DNA of 64,000 nt. Source: ChocPot-Mid sp043804925. Lineage in GTDB: Bacteria > Bacteroidota > Ignavibacteria > Kapaibacteriales > UBA2268. The DNA is taken from the NCBI GenBank assembly GCA_043804925.1, contig JAZDIP010000106.1, positions 1 to 64,000 of the forward strand, written 5' to 3'. The notes beneath the pieces are model-generated. The model had not been told where the DNA came from and ran no database searches. It saw nothing but the letters and a program-made list of their open reading frames with translations. Every line of letters begins with the position of its first letter. Positions within the stretch are counted from its first letter, which is position 1. The position numbers were made by a program, and so were the translations under genes. Positions 19,201-27,126 of the stretch are shown here, piece by piece.

Positions 19201-19446
19201 GGCGAGATGTGGATGAGGGACACAAGCTGGGTAAATGCCGCAGAAGCTCTCAATATAGTCAGGGATAAGTTTCCAGGTGTGGAAACATGGTATCCGTTAT
19301 CTTTATTAAATCTCGGTGAAGTATACGAAAAACTCGGAGAGATTGGCAAAGCAAAAGAAATCTATCAGGCATTATTGACACAAAGACCTGATGATGAATA
19401 TGGTAAGACAGTTAAGTTGAGGTTAAAAAGATTGGAAAAGAAATAG
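16291..19446 (+). CDS. Large exported TPR-repeat protein
   Basis: 1051 residues from ATG 16291 (a TTG at 16267 is the longer alternative). Signal peptide with core ITEFLSICLVLILLQLEEVF. The rest is a chain of about 20-25 tetratricopeptide repeats, many of the YAPYSLYLIGWIRFQQKDYK / YPDSEFAPMGMLEHG type, like the periplasmic YbgF/Tol-Pal-associated and BamD-like TPRs. It is expected to scaffold envelope complexes in the periplasm. It heads a cluster of a barrel protein, a SPOR protein and TonB, and may organise them. Confidence 0.85.
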   Translation: MRNRTKQSITEFLSICLVLILLQLEEVFPQLNENPYEYCSEQINDVSQLFDKLLIRKAEQKLIETIKSNPDNSSSDKAVILSANLDYLTKNYKLADSKLNEFIKQRSNSPLKTLAAVLRGYIAFEQKKYNKATEYFAESKKIAETDFNLRSDSIYRNITHNSLFWGAVSLCHQGKYQEAKPLFEECFRFYPEQEYADDALYLLGVSEEINRNFEIAISYYNTIAKKYPYRNTYMASRIREINNKLILREPFTALDILENVKNTAIKISMQNSIGKLYEPQSHINNAEADLQYLSGEALNIAGKYEQALIEFKTFLDNYSNPELDEYVRLGSGWALLNLGRNKEAIEFYDIIINTEKPFNQKNKAAAQMYRTIALKRSGNTEQAAKEISALSIQPAYPFLGQVLMELGQIYYESGKFDDCRRTLERAQREATEGIVSVRIALLLGATFIEQRNWEKSVIEYSKAEQIALRSSPNFMPQKDWYLAESRLKRGIALVLSHRNAEAITVLNTFIGNNKNDKRLDEALFWLAEAYYRSDLLKNSAETYTNLLQQYPASPRKEEALYGQGWSYFRLQQFKKSSEIFNKMAKDYPRSKYAMEVLARQADGYYIMKDYKNASESYRKAMNFSPKSDEGQYCAYQLSHALYRLGEFEPAISSLLNFVRNYPRSAYAPYSLYLIGWIRFQQKDYKEAIDNFRFLIQAYSQHDLVVRAYYAIGDAHYNSGNYEAAIESYNNVVRQFPSDALAPEAWRSLQFCYMALGREQEAILIADSVISSHPNTPFAQELFIKKADMFFSGMRFKDAVDEYQNFIKAYPDSKRNSEALYWMGKSYINLNDNENAIDAFNTLEKKYPDSEFAPMGMLEHGLLMKKLNDINKADSIFKNLEKKYPEDQNSAQAGFERAVIKHELGDTLTAMKLYREVAERYKGMEYADQSRYRIAGYYRSKGMYDSARIEYGKIASSMSDIALAAESQFRIGEMWMRDTSWVNAAEALNIVRDKFPGVETWYPLSLLNLGEVYEKLGEIGKAKEIYQALLTQRPDDEYGKTVKLRLKRLEKK

Positions 19447-19448
19447 GT

Positions 19449-19492
19449 TTTTAATGGATAATCGTTAATGGACAATTGTTAATGGTTAATGT
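19449..19492. repeat. TTAATGGA short tandem repeat
   Basis: The spacer right after the TPR stop codon is built of TTAATGGATAATCG / TTAATGGACAATTG / TTAATGGTTAATG units. The same family in the other orientation occurs at 43182-43202, 43984-44020 and around 36680. Confidence 0.7.
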
Positions 19493-19554
19493 TTGAAAAT
19501 TAATATATTAAAAAATTGATTTTAAATTTTAAATTGAAAATTTTAAATTAAAAA

Positions 19555-21168
19555 ATGATGATGAAATTTTATGTGATATTATTTTTTATGGTGAATTTGC
19601 TGAATGCCCAGCAAAATCAGCCGACACCGGGTACTTCCTCGAAGCCATTGGAATTACCTAACTTTATTATTGAAGGAAAAGAGCAAGTGGATGTTCGCTC
19701 AGGGATAAAGCAATTTCCTGAAAAACCTTTGGCAATGTCTCAAGACAATTTAGATTCATTGAATTCACTCGAAAAACAACAATCCTTGCTATTACCTCCA
19801 CAACCTTTGCCCAATAAAATTTTGAATTCCGATTATAAGAAAGGTTATGCAATGGTTGGAATCGGAAGATTTGCTTTTGCAAATGTAGAAGCAGGTTACG
19901 AATATGATTATAAGGAATACAGTTTTTTTGCTAATGCAGGACTTGACTATAGTGGTGAGCATGTAGCAAATTCAGGGTACAATAAGTTCCATTTGAATTT
20001 ATTTACCGATTACATAGCTCCCGATAAATTCTTCATTTTTGGAGGCAGTAAAACTCGCTCCACCCTTAAAATCAACCAGACAAATTATAATCTTTATGCA
20101 GTTGAAAATCCCGTTGAACGAAGTATTTTTAATTTGAATCTTGGAATTGAATCCGATGGGAATTATTCCAATTTCAGTTTCTCAACCGGTGCCAATTTCC
20201 GGACATTACAACTATCTGATTTCTTGACTGATTCGATTGATTCGAAAGCATTCGATAATCTTTTAAGCGGCTACATAATGGTAAAAAATCTCGGACACGA
20301 TTATGAACTGGGTGGCAAAGTTAAAGCAGATTTGGAGTCAGTATGCGGTAACGGTGTTCATTACTTCGAAGCCGGATTATTTGGTAGCTTTAAAATCGGA
20401 AAAATTACTATTAATCTCGAAAGCGGGCTACAGTTTGGCGGTACTTCTAATGATGTAAGCCGTGGGGGTTTACTGATTAAAGCTATCGCAGATTATCAAT
20501 TAAATGAAAAATTCACTATTAAGGCAAGTGTATTTACCGGATTAAGAAAAGTCATGTATTTTGATATAATCGAAATAAATCCCTTTACCCAAAGGTCAGC
20601 CGGTGTTGATTATATTTATGATACTCCCATGTTAAAAGGGATGCTGTATTATCATCCTTTGGAAAATATCGGCTTGTCTGCAGGTCTGACTGTTTCTTCT
20701 TCCGACAGAACTCCCGTCTTCGATACGTTGACAGTGGATGCATTTACTTTGAAATACGAAAGAGTAAATAAAATTGACCTTTTTAGTGAGGGCTTTTATA
20801 AAATAACAGCTAAGGATAATATTACATATTATGGAGCATTTGATTATTCAACATTATCAAATAATGGAAATATTGCACCGTACAATCCGTTACTAAAATT
20901 ATCAATTGATTACAACAGAAAGTTGCTTGAGGATAAACTTGATATTGTTGTAGGATTTAATTATATTGGCAAAAGGTATGCAGACTTTAACAACGAAATT
21001 GCTTTAGATGGTTATATTGATTTAAGATTAAAATTTGCATATAAATTGTTGGAAGATTTTAATATTCAGTTGAGATTGGAAAATTTATTGAACTCGGATA
21101 TTTATATCTGGCAGGATTACAAGGAAAGAGGATTGTTCTTTGGATTAGGAGCTTATTATCAGTTTTAA
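19555..21168 (+). CDS. Plug-less TonB-receptor-like outer-membrane barrel protein
   Basis: 537 residues. Three consecutive start codons (19555, 19558, 19561), short signal peptide (VILFFMVNLLNAQ). After a proline-rich linker with LPNFIIEGKEQVDV comes about 430 residues of alternating strands (YEYDYKEYSFFANAGLDYSG, FSFSTGANFRTLQ), ending IQLRLENLLNSDIYIWQDYKERGLFFGLGAYYQF. This ending is that of a TonB-dependent receptor barrel, but no plug domain is visible and the length is short. It lies between the TPR gene and the SPOR/TonB genes. The cargo is unknown; it may be a structural envelope barrel. Confidence 0.75.
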   Translation: MMMKFYVILFFMVNLLNAQQNQPTPGTSSKPLELPNFIIEGKEQVDVRSGIKQFPEKPLAMSQDNLDSLNSLEKQQSLLLPPQPLPNKILNSDYKKGYAMVGIGRFAFANVEAGYEYDYKEYSFFANAGLDYSGEHVANSGYNKFHLNLFTDYIAPDKFFIFGGSKTRSTLKINQTNYNLYAVENPVERSIFNLNLGIESDGNYSNFSFSTGANFRTLQLSDFLTDSIDSKAFDNLLSGYIMVKNLGHDYELGGKVKADLESVCGNGVHYFEAGLFGSFKIGKITINLESGLQFGGTSNDVSRGGLLIKAIADYQLNEKFTIKASVFTGLRKVMYFDIIEINPFTQRSAGVDYIYDTPMLKGMLYYHPLENIGLSAGLTVSSSDRTPVFDTLTVDAFTLKYERVNKIDLFSEGFYKITAKDNITYYGAFDYSTLSNNGNIAPYNPLLKLSIDYNRKLLEDKLDIVVGFNYIGKRYADFNNEIALDGYIDLRLKFAYKLLEDFNIQLRLENLLNSDIYIWQDYKERGLFFGLGAYYQF

Positions 21169-21317
21169 GTTTTAAGCTCTTTATTTATTTCTTTAAAATA
21201 TTTTTAGTTTGGTTTTACTATCTTCTATTTTCTAACTTCAAATATCTATTTGTCGAAGGATGATGGAGTAAATCAATTATAGAAAAAATTTTGTTAATTT
21301 TATAGTTTCTTAGGTCT

Positions 21318-22169
21318 ATGGATAATGATATTAAAAACAGCAAAATACCTGAATTCGAAGATGAATCGTTTCGTCTCGATGATATGGATGAATATCCCGG
21401 AGAAATCCCGGGTGATAGTCAACCGTCGTCAGCTAGCAGTCGACAGTCAACAGTCAACAGTCAACAGTCAATTGACAGCAGACAACAATCCGTAAGAAGT
21501 GGAAAAGGACTACTTTTAGCGTTGCTATTCATTGCAGGACTTGCTTTGATTATTATGTTTTGTGCTTTGATTTATGATTGGGGAGTAAATCGTGGTGGCT
21601 TTGATGATATTGCAAACATATTCGGTTCTGAAAAAAAGGAAATCGTTAAAGGCAAAGAAGTCATTGTCGAAAAAGACTTGCCGGAGTATGAAGAGTATAT
21701 GGAATCAAAGAAATCTGAAATGGAAGAAGGTAATGAAGTATATGAGGAAGAAACTGTTGAGCAACCTGAAGCATTCGAAATACCGGATAATATGCTCAGC
21801 AATCCTGATAGACAAAAGCCAAAAGTTACTAAGCCTGCGACTGCAAAACAGACTCAGGATTCAAAGGTAGATTTGGAAGATGTTCCTTATCCTGACAATG
21901 TAAATAACAGAATTCGAAAATCTCCTGTAAAAGAAGCAGACTATCTTTTTACCGTGCAGGTTTATGCTTCTCCTTCTCAGGATGATGCTGAAGCATGGAA
22001 AGAAAAGCTGTTGAAACAAAATATTAGTGACGTTAGCATTACAACACAGAAAATCAAGAATAGAGATTGGTTCAGAGTCAGATTCGGAACTTTTAATTCT
22101 GCCGGCGAAGCCCGAAAAGCAGCAATTAAATCCGGTTTTGCTAATGCATGGGTAGACAGGGTAAAGTAA
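21318..22169 (+). CDS. SPOR-domain membrane protein
   Basis: 283 residues. Cytoplasmic acidic N-terminus, one membrane segment at about 64-87 (LLLALLFIAGLALIIMFCAL), an acidic periplasmic linker (EEYMESKKSEMEEGNEVYEE), then a SPOR domain at about 205-283 (YLFTVQVYASPSQDDAEAWK ... WFRVRFGTFNSAGEARKA). SPOR domains bind denuded peptidoglycan glycan strands at division sites or in cell wall remodelling. Residues 38-60 (a serine/glutamine-rich stretch) are encoded by a short tandem repeat, so this segment is probably unstructured and dispensable. Confidence 0.9.
   Translation: MDNDIKNSKIPEFEDESFRLDDMDEYPGEIPGDSQPSSASSRQSTVNSQQSIDSRQQSVRSGKGLLLALLFIAGLALIIMFCALIYDWGVNRGGFDDIANIFGSEKKEIVKGKEVIVEKDLPEYEEYMESKKSEMEEGNEVYEEETVEQPEAFEIPDNMLSNPDRQKPKVTKPATAKQTQDSKVDLEDVPYPDNVNNRIRKSPVKEADYLFTVQVYASPSQDDAEAWKEKLLKQNISDVSITTQKIKNRDWFRVRFGTFNSAGEARKAAIKSGFANAWVDRVK
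21431..21490. repeat. Short tandem repeat inside the SPOR gene
   Basis: Units CAGTCGA / CAGTCAA / CAGTCAA / CAGTCAA / CAGTCAATTGA / CAGCAGA follow one another in the coding sequence. The repeat type (CAGTCAACAGT, CTGCTGTC on the other strand) is a spacer-type repeat, related to the CTGTCTGCCGTC tract at 59846-59951. Confidence 0.75.
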
Positions 22170-22200
22170 TTACTAATTATGAATTATGAAATACGAATTG

Positions 22201-22295
22201 ATTGAAAATTGTAAAATTGAAAATTGTGATTTGATTGAAAATTGTAAAATTGAAAATTGTGATTTGATTGAAAATTGTAAAATTGAAAATTGAAA
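22201..22295. repeat. 33-bp tandem repeat in the SPOR-TonB spacer
   Basis: Two identical 33-bp units (22201-22233, 22234-22266) and a third partial copy, each starting ATTGAAAATTGTAAAATTG and ending GTGATTTG. The array lies 8 bases before the TonB start codon and so forms its mRNA leader. Confidence 0.85.
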
Positions 22296-22302
22296 ATTTA
22301 AT

Positions 22303-23079
22303 ATGTATGTTCCGTTAAGAGATGAAAGCCAGCCATTGCAGATAAAAATCCCATGGGATAAAAATACTGCCCGTGGTTTTTTTGCAGCTTTGGTTATTAC
22401 TTTTATTTTGCTTTGGGCATCTCCAATTTGGGATTACTTATCTCCCCCAATTCCTGTAACAAACCAAATTAATACAATTCCACTTGAGTTAATTAACTTC
22501 GGTGAAGGAGACGGAACAGGACTAAGTAAAGGTAATCTTGCTGACGAAGGAAGGGCTCATAAAGGGCAGGAACCCATGTCTGATATGCATGATGCCGAAG
22601 TTGCCGCTAAAACAAAATACAATCAGAATGCTGTCTCTGCCAATCCTGAAGATGCAAGTGATTTTGTTCCAAAAAGCGAATTATCTTCAGACAGGAAAAA
22701 TGAAAAGGATGCCGGTTCGGGTACTCGTGATGTAGGAACAAAAGATGGAACTGCCGATGGAACCGGACTTGGCGAAAAAGGTTTTGGACCCGGCTTAGGT
22801 CCGGGCATCGGACCTATTGACTGGGGTGGTGGAGGAAATAGAACAGTACTGTACAAAAAACTTCCACAATATCCCAGCGGAGTAAATACTTCCGCAGAAA
22901 TAAAAATCAGGTTTACAGTTTCTCGTGATGGAATAGTGATTAGCATGGTTCCTTTGCAAAAGGGAGACCCCGCTCTCGAGCAGGCGGCAATGAAAGCTTT
23001 GAAGCAATGGCGATTCAATCCTTTAAAGGATGATAAAACTATGTACGGAATAATTACTTTCACTTTCAGGTTGAGTTAA
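22303..23079 (+). CDS. TonB-family energy transducer
   Basis: 258 residues. One N-terminal membrane anchor at about 25-42 (FFAALVITFILLWA), a long glycine/aspartate-rich periplasmic linker with GPGLGPGIGP, and a C-terminal TonB domain at about 180-258 (YPSGVNTSAEIKIRFTVSRD ... AALKQWRF-like MKALKQWRFNPLK ... GIITFTF). It transfers proton-motive-force energy from ExbBD to outer-membrane barrels. No exbB or exbD lies in the window. It probably works with the adjacent barrel, SPOR and TPR proteins. No classical SD precedes the start, only the AT-rich repeat. Confidence 0.9.
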   Translation: MYVPLRDESQPLQIKIPWDKNTARGFFAALVITFILLWASPIWDYLSPPIPVTNQINTIPLELINFGEGDGTGLSKGNLADEGRAHKGQEPMSDMHDAEVAAKTKYNQNAVSANPEDASDFVPKSELSSDRKNEKDAGSGTRDVGTKDGTADGTGLGEKGFGPGLGPGIGPIDWGGGGNRTVLYKKLPQYPSGVNTSAEIKIRFTVSRDGIVISMVPLQKGDPALEQAAMKALKQWRFNPLKDDKTMYGIITFTFRLS

Positions 23080-23081
23080 AT

Positions 23082-23243
23082 ATGTTTGAATCAATAATAA
23101 ATTTCTTTAATGGATTGCCGCTTTATGCACAAATAGCGGTTGTGATACTTCTTTTGATGTTAATTATTTCTATCACAAAGAAATTCATCAAACTCGCAAT
23201 TTTCATTGTGATTTTGATTGTGTTGGCTGTGATGATATTTTGA
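23082..23243 (+). CDS. 53-residue single-helix membrane protein
   Basis: A short frame starting 2 bases after the tonB stop codon and ending at 23243. It contains two hydrophobic stretches (LYAQIAVVILLLMLIISI, then LAIFIVILIVLAVMIF) separated by a basic TKKFIK. The tight spacing to tonB argues for translational coupling and a real gene. No family recognised; it could be a small partner of the TonB anchor. Confidence 0.55.
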   Translation: MFESIINFFNGLPLYAQIAVVILLLMLIISITKKFIKLAIFIVILIVLAVMIF

Positions 23244-23504
23244 ATTTGAAAACATGGAATATTAATTTTCATGTTATTTATTAACTGGCTAAATAAAATA
23301 GATTAAATACAAGTGCACAACTTTTAGACAAATATTTTACTTGCGGTGACACAAAGGAATAAGAGATATTAAATACTTGAGAAACGATTATTTGTTATAT
23401 TGAGAGATTGGAATGAGTGAATAAAAAATATGTTAATGGATAATAAATAAATTTAGTTGTAATTAAATTAACTATTTATTTATATTTAACATTAATAATT
23501 TAGC

Positions 23505-23512
23505 TAAATTTG
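23505..23512 (+). promoter_or_regulatory. Candidate Bacteroidota -7 element before the sce7726-like gene
   Basis: TAAATTTG matches the TAnnTTTG consensus known for Bacteroidota. It ends only 4 bases before the ATG at 23517, so a transcript from it would be leaderless or would use a downstream ATG (23526 or 23535). No clear -33 TTTG is seen. Confidence 0.3.
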
Positions 23513-23516
23513 TAGT

Positions 23517-24425
23517 ATGGAAAAAATGAAAAATATGATTGTTGAAAGAAAATATTTGCCAGCCTTAAGTAAGCTCTTTTCGGCAATTGTGATGAATAGT
23601 ATTGAACAAAAAGGAACTTCTAAATATATGATAGAAGTTTGTAAAAATAGTGGAATGGATAAGTATCTTGATCCTTCAATAAAGATATCTCAAGTGTTTG
23701 ATCTTGTTTATAACTTAATCATTAAAGATTATAGAAATGAGTATATATATAAAAATATTATTGTTCAAAAATTACTTCTTGGTAAACACTCGCTTAATAC
23801 AACACAACTATTGACAGAGTTTAGAATAGGAAAAAATAAAGCAGATGTAATATTATTAAACGGTACTTCCTATGTTTACGAAATTAAATCCGAGTATGAC
23901 TCCTTAAAACGGTTGGAAATTCAATTGCGTTCTTATTTAGATGCTTTTGATTTTATAAATGTTATTACATATCCATCCTTAGTTAACAAGATTCTACCAG
24001 TTATTTCAGATAAAATTGGTGTTTTAGTTTTGACGAATAAAAATACCATATCAACAATTCGCCGACCAAAATCAAATAGAAAAAATATTAATCCTTTGGT
24101 TTTATTTGATTCTCTTAGAAAAGACGAATATTTAAATATAATCAATAAATATTATAGATATATTCCAGATGTACCAAATACAAAAATAAATAAATACTGT
24201 AAAGAATTATTTTCAAAAATACCTCCAAATGAAGCACATGATTTGGTTATTAATGTATTAAAAGAAAGAAATCATTCAAATATACTCAAAGAATTTATCA
24301 ACAAAGCACCTAAATCTACTTTTGCCTATGCTTTAAGTATTGGTGATAAAAAAAAGAAGTTAGAAAGACTTATTGAGATATTTGATTCAAAGATTGAGTA
24401 TAAGAGTTTTTCAAAAGTAAATTAG
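23517..24425 (+). CDS. sce7726-family protein with PD-(D/E)XK nuclease-like core
   Basis: 302 residues, cytosolic. The core at about 95-140 reads TEFRIGKNKADVILLNGTSY then VYEIKSEYDSLKRLEIQL, giving a PD-(D/E)XK pattern: Asp110, Glu122-x-Lys124 and a motif-IV Gln136. This is the layout of the sce7726 family, known only as a hypothetical family that travels with sce7725. The C-terminal half is lysine-rich and helical. First gene of a three-gene cassette (11-bp and 13-bp gaps), much more AT-rich than the flanking tonB gene, which suggests transfer. A role in nucleic-acid cleavage is inferred from the motif. Confidence 0.8.
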   Translation: MEKMKNMIVERKYLPALSKLFSAIVMNSIEQKGTSKYMIEVCKNSGMDKYLDPSIKISQVFDLVYNLIIKDYRNEYIYKNIIVQKLLLGKHSLNTTQLLTEFRIGKNKADVILLNGTSYVYEIKSEYDSLKRLEIQLRSYLDAFDFINVITYPSLVNKILPVISDKIGVLVLTNKNTISTIRRPKSNRKNINPLVLFDSLRKDEYLNIINKYYRYIPDVPNTKINKYCKELFSKIPPNEAHDLVINVLKERNHSNILKEFINKAPKSTFAYALSIGDKKKKLERLIEIFDSKIEYKSFSKVN

Positions 24426-24435
24426 AGGTTAAAAT

Positions 24436-25374
24436 ATGTATTATCCATATTTAAGGGGAAAACAATTTGAATTAATTTTACTGAGAGATAACGCCGAATT
24501 TATTTCAAAGAATAATATATATCCGATTATAGAACCAGTGAAAACTGATTATAATGCACTACTGCGTGCTATAAAAATATTAAATGAAAATAACGTAGAT
24601 TTTGTTTTAGTTGTTAATCCACAAGTTGGTGAAAAACCTATTGATTTTAAAAATTTTTTACAAACTCTTGAATCAGGGAATTTTCTAAAAAACTCAAAAT
24701 TATCAATAGGATATATTCTCAATTCAAAATCAAAAATAAAAGAGATTGAATTTCTATTTAACAAATATATACATAACAGTTTTTCAATCATTCATTATGG
24801 AAGTTCATTTGATAAAGAAATAATAAATATTTTAAAAGAACAAAAAAACATTAATAGACATATTTTTATTGATGGTTTTGCTGGAAAATTATATCAAAGA
24901 CAATTCAAGGGTGATGGAATAGCCAGAGCTTTAATTAGAAATGGGTTTAAAGCAAAAAAGAAAAATTCAGATTACCCCTATAATGAGCATTTCTCTGATT
25001 TACATGTTACATATGACGATGAAGGAATGGAAGGATTTGGAGATTTTTTAATCGTTGGAGATGATTATTCAGAAACAGGGGGACCAGCTTATGCAGTTGC
25101 TATTCATTTAACATATATTGATAATGAAGATATGTTTATTTATCATTTTATCTCTGATAGAACTGACTCCCCAACTGATCCTGGAGGTAAATTTTTTGAA
25201 GCACTAGAAAAACTTGTCTCAGAGGTAAATAAACCAAATTCACTTATTTTTAGGTCAAAAGCTTGCCATGAATATTTGAATCTATTTAAAAGAAAGCATT
25301 ATCCTGGACTTGGATTTATTAAAAAATTGTCAATGCAACATCATATCGAACTAATGGCTGATTTTTTAAAATAA
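24436..25374 (+). CDS. sce7725-family protein
   Basis: 312 residues, cytosolic. The start MYYPYLRGKQFELILLRDNA and then YPIIEPVKTD are the signature of the sce7725 family, which resembles the 'beta protein' family of phages and defence loci. A conserved central block DLHVTYDDEGMEGFGDFLIV and ISDRTDSPTDPGGKF follow. No enzymatic motif is recognised. In many genomes it is adjacent to sce7726 (from memory), as here. It is likely to be the sensor or partner of the cassette. Confidence 0.8.
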   Translation: MYYPYLRGKQFELILLRDNAEFISKNNIYPIIEPVKTDYNALLRAIKILNENNVDFVLVVNPQVGEKPIDFKNFLQTLESGNFLKNSKLSIGYILNSKSKIKEIEFLFNKYIHNSFSIIHYGSSFDKEIINILKEQKNINRHIFIDGFAGKLYQRQFKGDGIARALIRNGFKAKKKNSDYPYNEHFSDLHVTYDDEGMEGFGDFLIVGDDYSETGGPAYAVAIHLTYIDNEDMFIYHFISDRTDSPTDPGGKFFEALEKLVSEVNKPNSLIFRSKACHEYLNLFKRKHYPGLGFIKKLSMQHHIELMADFLK

Positions 25375-25387
25375 AAGAAATAATATT

Positions 25388-26404
25388 ATGCTTTATTGCT
25401 GCCCAAATTGTTTTACAGATATTTTTTTACAAAATCAAATACGAGCTCTTAGTAAGAAACAGGGTAATTGCTCATTTTGTAAAACAAAAAATACCAAATT
25501 AATTAAACCAATAGAATTAATTGATCGATTTGAGCCTTTGTTAAATCTATATGAAAAAGATAATAATGGATTATATCTCAACGAATTAATACAATCTGAC
25601 TGGAAGGTTTTTCAATTCAAAAACTCATCAAGCCAAAAAAAATTATTAAATGCACTTTCGGATGATTTTACTGATTATAGTAAAAAATATAGACCAATTT
25701 TATCAAAGGAACGCAAAAATATTGAGCAATGGGAAAGTTTTAGAGAAGAGTTGAAGCATCATAACAGATTTTTCCCGAAAAACGCAATCAATCTTAATCA
25801 ATTGGAGCCATTTGGCAAATATCTCGGATTAATACTTAAGCCAGGTTCACAAAAGTTCTACCGAGCTAGATTGAATACAACAGGCAAACCTATTGTATTA
25901 TCGAAAATGGGTAAACCACCTAATAATATTGTTTCAAATGGGAGGGCTAATCCACTTGGAATTTCTTATTTATATGTTGCATCTACCATTGATACTGCAA
26001 TTGCAGAAATTAGAGGACAAAAAGGTGAATTAATTACTGTTGCTGAATTCGAATTAAAAAAAAATTTGGAATTAGCAGATTTACGAGATCCTATTAAAAC
26101 AATTAGCCCATTTGATTTTAACTCTAATGATGAATTAGAATTGATATATAAAAATATGCCTTTTCTGATTTTACTCGGTAATGAACTATCAAAACCCGTT
26201 ATGCCAAGGGAGGCAAATTTAGAATATCTTCCGAGCCAATACCTTTCTGAATTATTTAAACATATTGGTTTCCACGGAATAATATATAGAAGCTCTATTT
26301 CAGATGGAAATAATTACGTAATTTTTGAAGATAAAAGATTAAAACCTTATAATACATATCAGTTTATAATTAAAGACGTACAAACTTTTCATGAAAAAAT
26401 TTAA
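25388..26404 (+). CDS. RES-domain protein with zinc-ribbon and HEPN/RES N-terminal domain
   Basis: 338 residues. The N-terminus has a zinc ribbon (Cys5-x2-Cys8 ... Cys28-x2-Cys31), then a helical part, then a RES domain from about 150: FYRARL (Arg159/161), GRANPLGISYLYVAS (Tyr194/196), DTAIAEIRG (Glu207), and PSQYLSELFKHIGFHGIIYR then SS. RES proteins of toxin-antitoxin systems (MbcT, ParT relatives) degrade or use NAD+. No Xre antitoxin is beside it; the two upstream genes may control it. This implies an abortive-infection-like NAD depletion effector, which is inference. Confidence 0.85.
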   Translation: MLYCCPNCFTDIFLQNQIRALSKKQGNCSFCKTKNTKLIKPIELIDRFEPLLNLYEKDNNGLYLNELIQSDWKVFQFKNSSSQKKLLNALSDDFTDYSKKYRPILSKERKNIEQWESFREELKHHNRFFPKNAINLNQLEPFGKYLGLILKPGSQKFYRARLNTTGKPIVLSKMGKPPNNIVSNGRANPLGISYLYVASTIDTAIAEIRGQKGELITVAEFELKKNLELADLRDPIKTISPFDFNSNDELELIYKNMPFLILLGNELSKPVMPREANLEYLPSQYLSELFKHIGFHGIIYRSSISDGNNYVIFEDKRLKPYNTYQFIIKDVQTFHEKI

Positions 26405-26429
26405 TTATTGTTAAGATGTTTTTAACACA

Positions 26430-27035
26430 TCACTTAAAAACTCCTGACAAGTCCACTGCTGAATAAACAAGCAATAAGCATAGTATAAAATTTATTATAT
26501 TTATAATTCTTTCATTTCGCAAATGCTTTTTTAATCCTGCTCCGAACAATGCCCATAGTGTTACTGAAATCAGAGCAATGAAAGAAAACAATATTGAAAA
26601 ACCAATTAACAGCAATAAATCTTGTGTTATTGGCAACAAAAATGTGGAATACAATGTTAATCCGAAGATTATACCTTTTGGATTTACAAACTGAAGAATA
26701 ATTCCTTTAAAAAATGATTTCGATGCTGAACTTTCATCTTCCATATCATATTTTGCCCTGAATAAACCTATTGCCAGCCATAGAATATATATGGCTCCAA
26801 TACATCTGAAAGTCGAATGATATAATTGAAAAAAATTATTAAGCGATGATGACAGCCCTGCAGAGATAAGCTGAATAATAAGGAAACCTGTAGCAACACC
26901 AAATGTAAAACCAATTGCTCTTTTATACCCGTCTTGAATCCCAATAGCAGCACTTGTTAAATTATTGGGTCCCGGTGTAAAAGTTGTAATAATCACAAAC
27001 GTGAAAAGCGACAACCAGTTAATATCCATAATCAT
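26430..27035 (-). CDS. LysE/RhtB-family amino-acid exporter
   Basis: 201 residues, six membrane segments, the usual length for LysE/RhtB transporters. The signature TFTPGPNNLTSAAIGIQDG in the first cytoplasmic loop and FVNPKGIIFGLTLYS in the fourth helix region are diagnostic. It exports amino acids or derivatives (lysine, homoserine, threonine type) across the inner membrane; the substrate cannot be told. Its start lies just beyond the terminator of the upstream T9SS gene, so it is probably transcribed on its own. Confidence 0.9.
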   Translation of the reverse strand: MIMDINWLSLFTFVIITTFTPGPNNLTSAAIGIQDGYKRAIGFTFGVATGFLIIQLISAGLSSSLNNFFQLYHSTFRCIGAIYILWLAIGLFRAKYDMEDESSASKSFFKGIILQFVNPKGIIFGLTLYSTFLLPITQDLLLLIGFSILFSFIALISVTLWALFGAGLKKHLRNERIINIINFILCLLLVYSAVDLSGVFK

Positions 27036-27048
27036 TTTAATTTAAAAA

Positions 27049-27086
27049 AATGAGGAATCCGTTTAAATATCATACGAATTCCTCAT
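27049..27086 (-). terminator. Rho-independent terminator of the 1222-residue gene
   Basis: On the minus strand ATGAGGAATTCGT and ACGGATTCCTCAT form a 13-bp stem with one mismatch and an 11-base loop, followed by TTTTTTT. It lies 32 bp after the stop codon of the 27118-30786 gene. Confidence 0.85.
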
Positions 27087-27087
27087 A

Positions 27088-27126
27088 ACCTAAAAACCTA
27101 ATTGCCTAATCCCCTAACTACCTAAC
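27088..27126. repeat. CCTAA short tandem repeat overlapping a stop codon
   Basis: CCTAAAAA / CCTAATTG / CCTAATCC / CCTAACTA / CCTAACC in a row. The tract runs into the end of the 1222-residue gene, whose last codons and stop (at 27118-27120) lie within it. Confidence 0.75.

Noticed and set aside
22623..23063. Minus-strand 146-residue frame opposite tonB
   Set aside because: Shadow of the tonB gene; proline/serine-rich content is the antisense of its glycine-rich linker.
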